Program-made: the position numbers and the translations under genes | The notes under the pieces: model-generated | What the model was told of the DNA's origin: nothing | What the model saw: the letters and a program-made list of their open reading frames with translations, nothing else | Databases searched by the model: none | Part shown: positions 1 to 12,336 of the stretch, piece by piece | How the letters are laid out: every line of letters starts with the position of its first letter | Position numbering within the stretch: the stretch's first letter is position 1 | Origin: Tubulanus polymorphus | Lineage: Eukaryota; Nemertea; Palaeonemertea; Tubulaniformes; Tubulanidae | Length of the DNA stretch: 64,000 nucleotides | Direction: 5' to 3' | Assembly: GCF_964204645.1 (NCBI RefSeq) | Contig: NC_134034.1 | Span: forward strand, 5,389,414-5,453,413

Positions 1-166
1 GGTACAAATTTCTTGAATGCGGATGCCTGTCAAAAAACAAACAAAATGATTTAGTGTACGTCAATTTTCATACATTTTAGGACAGAATCCATTAACGTTA
101 AATGGAAGTTCAAGATGGCAGAAAAATCTAGTCTAAATCAGTTCTCATCACAAATTTCAATGAAAA

Positions 167-1950
167 TTGGCCTATCATTTGAAAGCCACAGGTATAACTA
201 GATGTCCTGGGACACCACACCAATTTAGGAAGTGGTTTGAAATCTTCAACAAACAGAAAATTTCAATATTCAACATCCCTGGTAAACTAGTCAGTAACCT
301 GTCTGCGGTATATGCACTAGTCGATGAAAGTTCCCACCCTACAGGGGCCGCGAACAGAAAAAAATTAGCGATCCATAGCGCCGGGACAGAAGCGATCCAA
401 TCTAACAATCTCACTATTCAATGCTCCCTGGTGACCATATACAATACCAATGACCTTGAAACATACCACAATCATAGAACATGTCTACAATATAAGTTAC
501 AACTTTGCAATTGATCATGGTAGCAAAATATGCCTAAGTAGCAATATAATAAGGAAATACTAGGTTTTTCTCCTGTTCAACACCCCCCCGGTGACCATAT
601 AGAGCAACTAATGACCTACAACTTTCTAATTGATTGAGGTTACGAAATATGCTTAGGTATCAATATAATGTGGAATAAAGGACCAATGGTCCAGTGGCTC
701 GCCAAACTGGTGTGAAGTAAAAAATCTGTCATGTAGGCTACCGGTATGCAAAAATTCATTTCATTGAAAATTAATCAAGAAAAAAATATATAAACTAGAG
801 GTCCAGGGACACCATGCCCACTTGGAAGTGGTTTCAAATGCTCAACAATCTAACAATTTCAATATTCAATACCCCTTGAAATGCCCCTATCCAATGACCT
901 TGAAACTCACCATAATCATAGAACATGTCAGCCGCTACAATTTGGTAATTGACAGTGGCAATAAAATATGCCTTGTTACCAATATGATATGGAAATATTA
1001 AGTTATTCTACTATTCAATGCCCCCTGGTGACGATATGCAAAGCCCAATGACCTTGAAACTCACCATTATTATAGAACATGTCATGAGCTACAACTTTGC
1101 AATTGATCATGATAGCAAAACATGCCAAGATAGCAATATAATAAGGAAATACTAGGTTTTTCTACTATTCAACGCCCCCTGGTGACCATATAGAATAACC
1201 AGTGTCCTTAAAACTCACCACAATCATAGACGATGTCATGAGCTACAACTTTGCAATTGATTGTGGTAACAAAATATTCACTGGTACAAATATAATATAG
1301 AAATACTAACATATTGTATTATTAAACGCCCCCTATCAATCCAATGACCTTGAAACCCAACACAATCATAAAACATGTTATAAGCTACAACTCTCTAATT
1401 CATTGTGGTAACAAAATATGCTAAAGTATCAATATAATGTCGAAGAACTATTTCCCACCTACGAATGAGTACTGATAACACCAAGATGGCCGCCAATCGC
1501 ATCATAATGGGCTGATCAAAAATACCTGTCTCAGGTATAAAACATCCCTTTCCAAAGAATACCCATCAGCAATTGCAATGAGAAATGGCAAACCAGTAGG
1601 AAGCTACAGGACTCAGAATTTGGGTCAAAATTGACATTTTAGGCACCAAAAAAGGTCATAGGACGACCATCTTGAGTCCGATCGACCCAATTTTTCTAAT
1701 GTTAATGGGCCCTTGGGGATTCACGAAAAATCAAGGTAATTGATCAAAGCTTCAAAAATGTGTAATAAGTACTGATTTTGCGAACAACAATTGCTGCCAG
1801 TTGGCCATCTTGATTCTGAAAGGTCCAGTTTTTGGGCTTAAGATGTGTCTAGGGTAGATACATGTATAAACCAAATATCAAATGTCATTTTTCAAGGCAA
1901 TTTTTATCAGCCAATTTGACTTGACGGAGTTATTTGCCTGTCATTTTGTA
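167..1950. repeat. pearl-like / Helentron-associated repeat with ~160-bp core units
   Basis: Near 188 and 790 the sequence has the entry motif of this family (a variant of ACTAGGGGTCCAGGGACACC). It is followed by imperfect tandem units of roughly 155-170 bp, each with a core like TTCAACGCCCCCTGGTGACC, seen near 416, 576, 870, 1014, 1168 and 1325. The same family recurs at 36175-36830 and 42442-43237, where it ends in a hairpin. Core tandem units plus a 3' hairpin are the known layout of pearl/HINE elements. No protein is encoded; the short ORFs here are chance. Confidence 0.55.
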
Positions 1951-2075
1951 GTCTGTTGATATGAGCGTCTACTCTTTGTTGTCATCAATGCACAACAGCT
2001 ACATTGTTTGTTTAATACCCGGCGATCTTATTCCATGTGCAAATCGGCCGCAAAATGAGGGAAGTGATTTTTAAG

Positions 2076-2485
2076 CCGGACCCCGTCACCGACTTTTGAA
2101 CGCTATTTTGCCAGATCCATATATTATGTAACAATTAAATCATTTTATTGGGTTCAGGGTTAGGGTTTTGATAAGGTTAGTGGAGGGTGAGAAGAGGGTC
2201 CAGAGGGTTCCATTTCACAACTAGGGATAGGGTTAGGGTAAGGTGAGACTATATGTAATTTAACATTCGGTCTGTTTTCAGCGAGCTCGGTGGTCTATTA
2301 GGATGACACTGCGCTAGTAATTTACTGGCCCGGGTTCGAGTCTCGCACTATCTGCTCTATTTTCTCAAACTCTGTTCTCCACACTTCCTTCGAATTTCCG
2401 CACCTCTGCACACGCGCGGAGTAAATCAGCCAATTAGAGACGATATCCGATAAAATAGCGTTCAGAAGTCGGTGACCGGATCCGG
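2076..2485. mobile_element. MITE with ~35-bp terminal inverted repeats inside an X repeat
   Basis: The left end reads CCGGACCCCGTCACCGAC followed by TTTGAACGCTATTTTG. The right end is its inverted counterpart, AAAATAGCGTTCAGAAG followed by TCGGTGACCGGATCCGG. The interior carries degenerate GGGTTAGGG stretches (2155-2180) and a tRNA-like block (2283-2350). No ORF is present. The target duplication is unclear by eye. Confidence 0.6.
2283..2350 (+). repeat. tRNA-like block (SINE head or tRNA relic)
   Basis: GCTCGGTGGTCTATTAGGAT resembles a tRNA A-box region, and CCCGGGTTCGAGTCTCGC resembles a B box (GGTTCGANTCC) about 40 bases later. This spacing fits an RNA polymerase III promoter. A clean cloverleaf acceptor stem is not evident, so a tRNA-derived SINE head is more likely than a working tRNA gene. 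Confidence 0.4.
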
Positions 2486-2619
2486 TAAAATAACTAAATG
2501 TAAATTTTCATCGATTCAACGGCGATCATTTTGAAAACTGGTGAAGAGTGCTGGCACCTGTGGACTAATGCCAGGACAACAACATAAACTAACTAAGACG
2601 AAACAAAATTGAAAGAATT

Positions 2620-3480
2620 GAATAAATCGCCCATCGGCAAAGTGGTTTAGCTTGAAAACGAGTTTGTTTGGCAAGGGCATATAATACCAATGATAACTCT
2701 TTAACCGGTACCATATCCGCGTATGTAAGTGGATCATTTTTGGGGGTTCTCCTCAAGAAAGTTTTAGAAATTAAAAGCGTTTTCCGAGCACTTAGAGCGA
2801 TCTTGAACCCATGAACGACTATTATATTCTGGTCTTGAAGGTAATGGCTAGTTCCAATGTGGTACATCCTCATTCGATGACATGCAGCATCTCATGCATT
2901 ACGAGTCGAGCCCTGAATTATTGCAGGATGAACGATGAACGCTCACTAAAAATCATCACCCAGTAGTGAATAATATCCGAAGGCGTTCGCCACAAACGCG
3001 CGCGGCAACAGTAAGTAGGCCTATATACATTACTACTGCTGCCGCGCATGTGTCTGCAACCGATCGATAAAATACATACACACTCATCCTTGTACAAATG
3101 TAGATACAAATCACTGTGTTGCAATGAATAATATGCATTGAAATGCGATACTTTTACGCGACGATAAGTAAAACAGGCACTGAACGCTTTTACGGTTCAC
3201 CTGATTACCGATTGCGCCGGACCAATTGAGTGAGATCATCACTCTCGATACTTTTACATCATTTTTTGACTATTTTGAAAATTGATATTTTTCAATACCG
3301 AAATCTGCGGGAAATTCTCATCCCTGGTATAACGTCACAAAAAATTTCAATTTATTACAAATTCTACCAAACAGAAAACACGGTGCTCATATTCTGTTAT
3401 TACAACTTAAAATGATTATTCACGATAAATTAGGCAGGGACAAATTCCAAGATCAATCTTCTCCCTTGGTCTTATTGTGA
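2620..3480. other. non-coding stretch, nothing recognised
   Basis: Both strands hold only short ORFs without domain features. No tandem array or long inverted repeat was seen. A piece around 2750-2780 (AAGAAAGTTTTAGA then ATTAAAAGCGTTTTCCGAGC) recurs at 3570-3600, which marks an old local duplication. Confidence 0.4.
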
Positions 3481-3599
3481 ATGCGTAAAATATGCCGTAT
3501 TTTTCTTTAATTACACCTGCGAACCAGCTCACAGCTAAGCTCTTTCAGGGAGTATGGAAGCTCTCCCCGAAGAAAGTTTTAGATATTAAAAGCGTTTTC

Positions 3600-4145
3600 C
3601 GAGCATGTAATCAGTTACTCACGGTCTTTAGGATAACCCATCCAAAAATTGTCACCAAATTATCTCAAACCATCTATGAGATACAGCCCGGAAATGAAAA
3701 ATACATAACAGCTTCTAGTAACATTGACCTTTGACCAACACGACATGAAATCTAATCAGTTACCCACGGTTAATCCATCCATAGAATTTCAGTTCGTTAT
3801 CTTAAACCGTTTATGAGTTAGCCCGGAAATGAAATTCACAAAATGGCTTAATGCGACCTTGACCTTACCCCTACCGGACCCAAAGTGTGATCAGTTACCC
3901 ACGGTCTCTAGGCTAACCCAGCCATAGAATTTCAATAAGTTATCTTAAACCATTTATGAGTTAGGGGCCTAGAGCCCGGAAATGAAATTCACAAAATGGC
4001 TTCCTGCGACCTTGACCTTGGATGTACGGGACCCAAAATCTAATCAAGTACTTACCTCATATAGTGCCGAAGGGTTTAGCTAGGGCATGGAAACCACTGC
4101 GGACAGACAGACGGACGACGAAGTGAATACAGTATGCCCCCATAA
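3600..4145. repeat. imperfect tandem repeat, ~137-bp units
   Basis: Units start near 3612, 3755, 3892 and 4030 with ATCAGTTACCCACGGT-like sequence. They share TTATCTTAAACCATTTATGAG, AGCCCGGAAATGAAATTCAC and GCGACCTTGACCTT. The array ends in a GGACAGACAGACGGACG motif near 4105. Long-unit arrays ending in such GGACGGACGG motifs are common tails of invertebrate repeats. Non-coding. Confidence 0.6.
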
Positions 4146-5029
4146 CACGGCATAAAAATGGACCCTTAACCTCACCCTAACCCTCTGGAACCTAACCATA
4201 TCGAAACCCTAACCCTAAAACCCAATATAATGTTTTTTATTGTTATATTTTATTACTTTATCTTATTATATGTAATAAATGAAATCTAAGTGACGGACGC
4301 CTCGTCACAGCTACTTGTGTGATTTTGTGCGTTAATACTTTTTAATTTTTAAGATAAAACGTAGTTAATTAAAATGAAGTTAATTGTGTTCGTTTTTCGT
4401 GAGTGAGCTGTTTAGGATTGAAAATTCGAAAGTTCGCAGGACTCATTGTAATTCACACAATTAATAGGTTTCCATAATTTGCTTTTTGGTGAATTAACAT
4501 TTCGTAAACCTCATAAGAAATTATAAATTAATCCGCTACGTAGAAAAAATTATGTAGCAGCATTCCAAGACGACAGCGGTGAACTGCAAGCATAGTCTGG
4601 AAGTTATCAGCCTTGGCATTGCAAATTAATTCACATTTCAAAGACGAATTCTGTGAGAAAGAAATTGTTTTTCTGGATCGCGCCAAAATAAGCAACGCAT
4701 GTCACATGGCAAACAGTACCAGCTTCCTTATTTGGTGAGAGGGGACAGTGACCAATTTCTTTGCCAACCGCGATGTTTCCGCGCTTGTCTGCGAGAGTCC
4801 GGGTCCGCGGTGCTGCGACTTTTCCATAGGCAATTCGATCGTAAAATGGGATCCTGCACCACACCCTTGTGTAATTCAAAGGTCGAACAAAAAAAACTTA
4901 AGCAGTGCTGGGGCGCAGATTTGACTGCTCACTGCAACCATGCGCGTATTTCCTTGGGATTCGAACCGACGCGGTAGAACCCGGCGCTGCGGCGGCCCGT
5001 TATTGTCTGTAAATTTTATCTCGTTGTAG
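4146..5029. other. non-coding repeats, degenerate telomere-like and B-box-like motifs
   Basis: 4165-4225 contains CCCTAACCCTAAAACCC-like sequence that matches, inverted, the GGGTTAGGG stretch of the MITE at about 2150. Around 4955-4985 the minus strand reads GGTTCGAATCCC, a B-box-like element that may mark a SINE relic. The ORFs here are short and overlap on both strands with no recognisable domain. Confidence 0.35.
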
Positions 5030-5402
5030 TCAGTAACCTGTCCGTGGTTTAGTTTCACGATCGGATATTTTCACAAACCAGTCAGGAATAGGAAGGTCAT
5101 TTTTGTATGCAATCTTAATAAAAATTAGAAAAGATAAAAGTAATTTGCCTGGCATTTTGAGATATCCGTCTAATTTTTGTTGTAAAAACTTGTTGAGGGT
5201 GCTGGCACCTGTGGACTGAGCCCAGGACAACAGCACAAACTAACGACACAACGAAATTGAAAAAATTAAGAATCAACACTAATTCACATTTTTCTTCATA
5301 CAGAATATATTATTTCATTATTTATCATGGAAAGCACGAAGATTTGAAATATATGTTGGAAAGCCATGAAAAATAAAAATTGTCGTTTCGTCTTGGAAGT
5401 TT
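5030..5402. repeat. family X repeat, interrupted at 5403
   Basis: Matches 46440-46960 across CAGTAACCTGTC..GTGG, GGTCATTTTTGTATG, TTTGCCTGGCATTT and GTTTCGTCTTG. It stops at 5402, exactly where the TTTGACGCCT element starts. Its continuation (TAAATCCTTGTAGGTCACC) resumes at 10682. The X copy near 46960-46975 shows the uninterrupted version. Confidence 0.65.
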
Positions 5403-6139
5403 TTTGACGCCTTTATAAAACGTTACCATTATGAAACCTAAACAACGTTAACCATTCAGTGTCATTTCAACAAACGACAACCGTAAATCGATATGCAAAA
5501 CGTCACAGGTCTATGTGTACACATACATGCTATTTGGTAAAATATTATTGACAAAGATGTAGAATGGCTTCCTGTAATTGACCTCTATTCGAACATTGAA
5601 ATGTTATATTGCATTGAATATCATGAGAGGACGTATTGTAATAGAAATGGATGTATGATTATATCAGAAGCGGCAGGCATATATAGAAGTGATAAGTAAA
5701 TCGGATTATTCGGTTAAATGGCAGATGTATACACGATTTGGAAGTCTGATATAAAAGTCAGACCCTGACATGGGGATGCTGGTGGAATGACGATGTGAAT
5801 TTCGGTGTGAATTTCATCGGCGGCTACAAGCGGTCAATATGAAAACGTGTAAACATGTAATTTCAATATTCAAATATTTTAGAAAATATGTTCGATATTA
5901 GGGGTATGCAGGTTTCAAGGGATTAGCAATTTATAAAAGCATAGCTGTCATATACAGCTCCGCGTCCACTGATGGCATCTGTATAAGTAACAATTCAATT
6001 CAATTCCTTATTGATCCTTATTACATTGAAATTCCGGGATAAATTTCCTTAAATCAATAAAGTTACAAATTTTAAAATAAGAATATAGCTGGAAAGCAGC
6101 GATAACTGGTTTTCTGCAGTCTTAGAATCCTGTTCAACG

Positions 6140-6290
6140 GTGGATTTTGACGAAGCATTTGATAAGGCACAACATCAGCCATTACTAAACAGGCTATTAG
6201 GAAACAGTATCAATGATAGGTCGCCCAAATGGCTCAGCGGTTATCTCTGAACGAAAACTTGTAGCTGAAATCAACGGAACGCCTCATCCT
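6140..6290 (+). pseudogene. LINE reverse-transcriptase fragment
   Basis: Read on the plus strand, the translation contains VDFDEAFDKAQHQPLLNRL followed by SPKWLSGYL. This is the RT motif region (DFxKAFDxVxHxxLL ... WxxxYL) of jockey/CR1-type non-LTR retrotransposons. A stop and frame change follow the YL. It is an old truncated scrap, and the same fragment lies inverted at 18925-19175. Confidence 0.65.
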
Positions 6291-7228
6291 GGAAAAGGTC
6301 TGGGGCTCCGCAGTAACTTAAAGCCAGGCGTAGGTTGTTCTTGTGACACGATGTTTCGCAAGTTTCGATGCAAGTCGCTTGTGTGCGACTAGTTTCTGCC
6401 AGTCGCAAGAGCGCGTCGGTTGGTTGTGACAGTCGTGTCGCGTTGCAGAAAGTAGAACACGTACGACTCCATGTGACTGGCGTTGCTGAAAGATGAGGAC
6501 TGAGTTTCAAGTCGTCAAAACGTCACGATATGTCGACATATTCATGTCGAATTGATGCGATATATCGACATAAATATGGCGACTTGTCGAGTCGGAACGC
6601 AACAACTTGAGGCCCTTTATCGCTTCCGTAGATCTTTCATTAAGTAGGATCACTTGAATGATCGCTTTAATATCACTTTAATAAAAAAAATAATCGGCTA
6701 AAATGACCTTAATATTCGACACTATATCTACGGAAGCGATAAGGGGCCTCGAGATGACGCGTTCCAACTCGACAAGTCGCCATATTATTGTCGACATACC
6801 GCGATATATCGCGTCAAGTCGACATGAATATGTCGATATATCGTGACGTTTTGACGACATATTTCGTTTTCTCAACCATTTTCCTCGCAACAAGTCGACA
6901 TATTCATGACGACTTGAAACTCAGTCGTCATATTACTGGCGTCCTCATCTTACATTTAGACATGTCTTCAAATGACGGCTTGTCCCATGGAAAATGAGCA
7001 AATAAGCGAAATTTGTCGTGAAAACGTCACGATATGTAGACATATTCATGTGGACTTGACGCGATATATCGCGATATATCGACATAGATATGGCGACTTG
7101 TCGAGTTTGACAACTCGAGGCCCTTTATCGCTTCCGTACTATATCAGATTAATCGACTTCAAAATAGGCGAAAGCATAAGTCTTTATTACGTTATTAATT
7201 GGCCTAATTATTCAAAAGCTAATAATGT

Positions 7229-8878
7229 GGGCGACAAAACCAAAAAAATAATTGTCGCGGGCGATAAAACCAAAATAATGAATTGTCGCGGGCGATAAAA
7301 CCAAAATAATGAATTGTCGCAGGCGATAAAACCGCGACAAAAAGAAAAAAAAATTGTCGCGGGCGATAAAACCAAAATAATGAATTGTCGCAGGCGATAA
7401 AACCAAAGCTTGAATTGTCGCTATTGTCGCGTGCGACAAAACCAAAATAATGAATTGTCGCGGGCGATAAAACCAAAATAATGAATTGTCGCGGGCGATA
7501 AAACCAAAATAATGAATTGTCGCAGGCGATAAAACCAAAATATTGAAGTGTCGCAGGCGATAAAACCGCGACAAAAAGAAAAAAAAATTGTCGTGGGCGA
7601 TAAAACCAAAATAATGAATTGTCGCGGGCGATAAAACCAAAATAATGAATTGTCGCGGGCGATAAAACCAAAATATTGAATTGTCGTGGGCGACAAATCC
7701 AAAATATTGTTTTGTCGCGGGTGACAAAACCAAATTAATGAATTGTCGCGGGCCATAAAACCAAAATAATGAATTGTCGCGGGCGATAAAACCAAAAAAA
7801 TGAATTGTCGCTGGCGATAAAACCAAAATATTGTATTGTCGCGGCAGAAAAACCAAAATATTGAATTGTCGTGGGCGATAAAACCAATATCTTGAATTGT
7901 CGCTATTGTCGCGTGCGACAAAATCAAAATAATGAATTGTCGCGGGCGATAAAACCAAAATAATGAATTGTTGCGGGCGATAAAACCAAAATATTGAATT
8001 GTCGTGGGCGACAAAACCAAAATATTGTTTTGTCGCGGGTGACAAAACCAAATTAATGAATTGTCGCGGGCGATAAAACCAAAATAATGAATTGTCGCGG
8101 GCGATAAAACCAAAATAATGAATTGTCGCTGGCGATAAAACCAAAATATTTGTCGCGGCAGAAAAACCAAAATCTTGAATTGTCGCGGGCGACAAAACCA
8201 AACTAATGAATTGTTGCGGGCGATAAAACCAAAATAATGAATTGTCGCAGGCCATAAAACCAAAATAATGAATTGTCGCGGGCGATAAAAACCAAAATAT
8301 TGAATTGTCATGGGCGACAAAACCAAAATATTGATTTGTCGCGGGTGACAAAACCAAATTAATGAATTGTCGCGGGCGATAAAACCAAAATAATGAATTG
8401 TCGCGGGCGACAAAACCAAAATTATTGTTTTGTCGCGGGTGACAAAACCAAATTAATGAATTGTCGCGGGCGATAAAACCAAAATAATGAATTGTCACGG
8501 GCGATAAAACCAAAATATTGTATTGTCGCGGGCGACAAATTCAAAAAATGAATTGTCACGGCAGAAAAACCAAAATCTTGAATTGTCGCGGGTGACAAAA
8601 CCAAACTAATGAATTGTTGCGGGCGATTAAACCAAAATAATGAATTGTCGCGCGCGATAAAACCAAAATAATGAATTGTCGCGGGCGATAAAAACCAAAA
8701 TATTGAATTGTCATGGGCGACAAAACCAAAATATTGATTTGTCGCGGGTGACAAAACCAAATTAATGAATTGTCGCGGGCGATAAAACCAAAGTAATGAA
8801 TTGTTGCGGGCGATAAAACCAAAATAATGAATTGTCGCGGGTGACAAAACCAAAATTATTGTTTTGTCGCGTTATTTT
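7229..8878. repeat. 31-bp minisatellite, left array (~53 units)
   Basis: The consensus unit is GCGGGCGATAAAACCAAAA followed by TAATGAATTGTC, 31 bp, with variants (GCAGGC, GTGGGC, GACAAAACC). Because 31 is not a multiple of 3 and the unit lacks stops on the minus strand, long ORFs (up to 433 codons at 7212-8513) appear in several frames at once. They are a by-product of the repeat and not genes. Confidence 0.9.
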
Positions 8879-9217
8879 AGTTTTGTCGTTTTGTCATAAT
8901 GTCGCCCTCATTTGCATATACGTGTTTTTTTTACGCATGGCCCTTATCAGCCACCATACTAAAGCCTAAAGGTCGCGTAAAACTCGATAAACACTTCAAG
9001 CGACACAGCGAACGATCTCCTTTCCCCCACAGCGAACGCTTAACCTAGTAGAGGCTACTAGCCTATGTAGGCCTGTGTATATGCGTAGGCCTAACATCCG
9101 GACAGATTGGTCGTAGGCCTATTGAATTTAACAACCCACCTAACTATCGTAAATTTTGTTTTGAAGTTCAATCCAATGAGTCCGTTAATAAACGCAACAA
9201 TTGTACTGTGTTTGTTT

Positions 9218-10247
9218 GATACAGTAAAGCTCAGTACCGGTAGGCCTAAAGCCGCGTCAAACTCGATCAACACTTCAAGCGACACAGCGAACGATCCCTT
9301 TCCCCCACAGTGAACGCTTACTCCGAATGTCAAGTGTGAGTCCAGCATATGGATAGGAGTGTGTTATATACTTGTATTTAGTAAATACCTTGTGCATTTG
9401 ACAATGATCGGTATGTACTGTAGGAAATATAGAGTATTGATGGTATTGATATAGAGGTTGAAGCCCGCGGCCGAATAAAGTAATATATTCTTTTATTTTG
9501 ATACCTCGTCGACATAACTGCTTTTCTCCGCTATATCTCTTCGGCGTGTTTAGTTTAGGCCTACGATTCCCCGGTACACTAAAGATTTATCTTAGTAAAT
9601 ACACGGTTAATTCGGTAAAGAAAAATAGGTATTGTTATACTAACTCCTTGAAACCCACAGCCAAATCACTGGTAGTAATAAATTAATTTGTACTCGATTT
9701 GATTCTCATGATGAGGAGAAACTCGCAGCTGATCCCCGGAACGACGATGTAGTAACACACGTCGATTTGTCGATGTTTACGGCTCGACAGTGCTTTTAAA
9801 ATCTAAAGTAGTAAATTTCCAGTGTATCGATAATATGATTTGATGAGGAAAATGGGCTATTGTTAAAATCACTGTTTGAAGACCGCGACTGAATTTGAAG
9901 TCTGCGGCAATAAATTAGTTCATTTATACTTGAATTGATAATCGAAGTGACAGTCGGCCTGCGGGTTGATTTCGGGATGACGACTCGAAAAACATGTCAT
10001 CCCATTGAATGGGGCTAAATTTTCGATGTTTACGGCCCGACAGCGCTTTTGTAACGATGATTAGTGAAAAAACACGCGGGCTATTTGTAAATCTCAGTGA
10101 GCTGAACGATATTATATGGATTGTATATGAAACAGCGGTAAGGTAACAAAGCCTATGTTCTTATGGTAAAAATAGTGTGGAAGAAAATAATAATAATAAT
10201 AATCACGCGGATATCAATAGGGTTTTCTATGAAATAACAGAAAACCC
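9218..10247. other. spacer, non-coding, with short internal duplications
   Basis: 9240-9320 repeats 8960-9045 (AACACTTCAAGCGACACAGC). The motif CGATGTTTACGGC(T/C)CGACAG occurs near 9770 and 10025, marking a diverged ~270-bp tandem duplication. No credible coding region is present. The segment ends at 10247, where the sequence of the TTTGACGCCT element resumes. Confidence 0.45.
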
Positions 10248-10681
10248 TAAAAATACAAAATACAAGACACACGGGTAATTCATACAGAATAACATGAATA
10301 AGTTATTTAAATGTCTACTTCAACCCAGACTGAAGACTAGGATATCGAGTGACAGCCAAACCGGGGACCGGGCCGGCCGGCTACACGATATGCTCAAACT
10401 CATGATGAAGCAGACATCAGAAGAGCTCTTTCTTCAACCATGGAGGCAATGAAGTTGCAGACCAGCTTAGAGGCAAAAATGAATCGAAGTCGGTCGCAAG
10501 TTGACAATTTTTTTTTTTAAATTAGACCAGTCGATCATCTACCCAATCGTATAATCCCATAATTCCCCAAATTTCTTAAAAATTCGATTTCAAATTTGCA
10601 ATTCTATATTAGCTTATCCCAGAAATTCTATATTTTTTTCGCAGGCGTCAAATAATTTATTAAAATTAATTTTCTTGTTTA

Positions 10682-12336
10682 TAAATCCTTGTAGGTCACC
10701 TTGTCTATCATGCCACATGTATGCAATACAAAGAAATCTCGGCCAATGGCGGAATTTGTGGTAATATACTTTCTATTCACTTCAGTCCACAATTAATGGC
10801 TTAAATCCCAAACTAACACAGGTACCTTTTGACATAATCCAATTTTATACATGTTTCGAGCGATTTATCAACATTATTTTGAGAAATTAATGAATTTCTC
10901 AAAATTCCGCCATTAGCCGACATTTCTGTGTATTGCATACATGTGGCATGATAGACAAGGTGACCTACAAGGATTTATATAAAACTTTCAAAACGAAACG
11001 ATAATTTTTATTTTTGATAGTTTTCCAACGTATATTTCAAATCTTCATGTTTTCCACAATAAATGATGAAAAAATAAATTCTGGTTGAAGAAAATGTGAA
11101 TAAGTGTTGATTTCTTAATTTTTTCAATTTCGTTGTTTCGTTAGTTTGTGTTGTGGTCCTGGCCTCAGTCCACAGGTGCCAGGACCCTCCACACGTTTTC
11201 AAAATGGCCGCTGTCGAAACGACGGAAATTTACTCTCACTTTACGGCCAATTTGACATGGATTAAGATCGTCAGGTGAGGTTTTATGGGGATCAAACAAA
11301 CTACGAATCTGTTGTGCGTTGATTACAACAAAAATTAGACGGATATCTGAAGAGACAATGAAATGCCAGGCAAATTACTCGTCAGTCAAATTGGCTGACG
11401 AAGATTGCATACAAAAATGACCTTCCCATTCCTTACTGTGGTTTGTGAAAATATCCGCTCATGATAGGGATGACAAGGGCCAGAACACGGTTGAAAAAAG
11501 TAACACTTCAAAAATATACTTTCTATTCACTTCAGTCCACAATTAATGGCTTAAATCCCAAACTAACACAGGTACCTTTTGACATAATCCAATTTTATAT
11601 ATGTTTCGAGCGATTAATCAACATTATTTTGAGAAATTAATTAATTTCTCCACAAATTCCGCCATTAGCCGCCATTTCTGTGTATTGCATAGATGTGGCA
11701 TGATAGATAAGGTGACCTACAAGGATTTATATAAAACTTTCAAAACGAAACGTTAATTTTTATTTTTGATAGTTTTCCAACTTATATTTCAAATCTTAGT
11801 GTTTTCCATAATAAATAATAAATAAAATAAATTCTGGTTGAAGAAAAATGTAAATAAGTGTTGATTTCTTAATTTTTTTCAATTTTTTCGCTTCGTTAGT
11901 TTGTGTTATTAGTGTCAATAAAGTATTTTGAATTGGTCCTGGCCTCAGTCCACAGGTGCCAGCACCCTCCACAAGTATTCAAAATGGCCGCCGTTGAATT
12001 GATGGAAATTTATTCTCACTTTACGGCCGATTTGCACAAGGTTTAAGATCGTCAGGTGAGGTGCTATAGGTATCAAACAAACTACGAATCTGTTGTGCGT
12101 CGATTACAACAAAAATTAGATGGATATCTCAAAAGACCAGAAAATGCCAGGCAAATTACTCGCGAGTCAAATTGACTCACGAAGATTTCATTGAAAAATG
12201 ACCTTCCCATTCCTGACTGTGGTTTGTGAAAATATCCGATCGTGAAACTAAACCACAGTCAGGTTACTGACTATTGTCATCCCTAACGTTGGTATAAGCC
12301 CATACGATTATAAAAAGCTTACAACCAACGATTAGG
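10682..12336. repeat. family X repeats, two head-to-tail palindromic copies
   Basis: 10690-11490 and 11500-12300 are two diverged copies sharing TACTTTCTATTCACTTCAG, CCACAATTAATGGCTTAAAT, ATTGCATAGATGTGGCATG, GGTGACCTACAAGGATTTAT and CAGTCCACAGGTGCCAG. Within the block, GACAAGGTGACCTACAAGG (about 10960) and its reverse (about 10690) show that the family has inverted symmetry. The ORFs on either strand are incidental. Confidence 0.7.

Larger units (their letters stand above)
1880..2620. repeat. family X repeat fragment, split by a MITE
   Basis: The stretches 1880-2075 and 2486-2620 match the X family found at 5030-5402, 10682-12330 and 45780-47510. Shared landmarks are TTTGCCTGGCATTT-like, TCCATGTGCAAATCGGCCG and GTGCTGGCACCTGTGGACT. 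A MITE (2076-2485) lies between the two pieces. Divergence is high, so this is an old copy. Confidence 0.6.
6084..9217. repeat. left arm of a very large inverted repeat
   Basis: This arm is matched in reverse by 15436-19215. Shared blocks in order are a LINE RT scrap, a TTGTTCTTGTGACACGATG block, a CGATATATCG-rich palindromic block (6520-7140), the 31-bp minisatellite (7229-8878) and an AGCGACACAGCGAACGATC block (8880-9217). The arms differ by indels and by the Penelope and low-complexity insertion present only in the right arm. Confidence 0.75.
5403..10681. mobile_element. element with TTTGACGCCT ends (copy A), carrying a large internal insertion
   Basis: It begins TTTGACGCCT and ends near AGGCGTCAAATAATTTA..CTTGTTTA, interrupting an X repeat. 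Copy B (22244-23380) shows the uninterrupted ~1.1-kb version. 5403-6083 matches 22244-22940, and 10248-10681 matches 22941-23380, so 6084-10247 is a later insertion. Landmarks shared by both copies include TATCGAGTGACA, GGGACCGGGCCGGC and AGCAGACATCAGAAGAGCTC. No transposase is visible, so a non-autonomous DNA element is the simplest reading. The exact target duplication is not clear. Confidence 0.6.

Noticed and set aside
2155-4225. Telomeric repeats (TTAGGG-like words at ~2160 and ~4200)
   Set aside because: Only a few degenerate copies shared between two dispersed repeats; not a telomere or interstitial array.
7212-8853. Long minus-strand ORFs (433, 332, 143 and 150 codons) with repeating FWFYRPRQ-like peptides
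   Set aside because: They are translations of a 31-bp minisatellite without stop codons; several frames are open at once and no start or domain is credible.
7229-8878. CRISPR-like array
   Set aside because: Units are contiguous 31-bp tandem repeats without spacers, in an animal genome.
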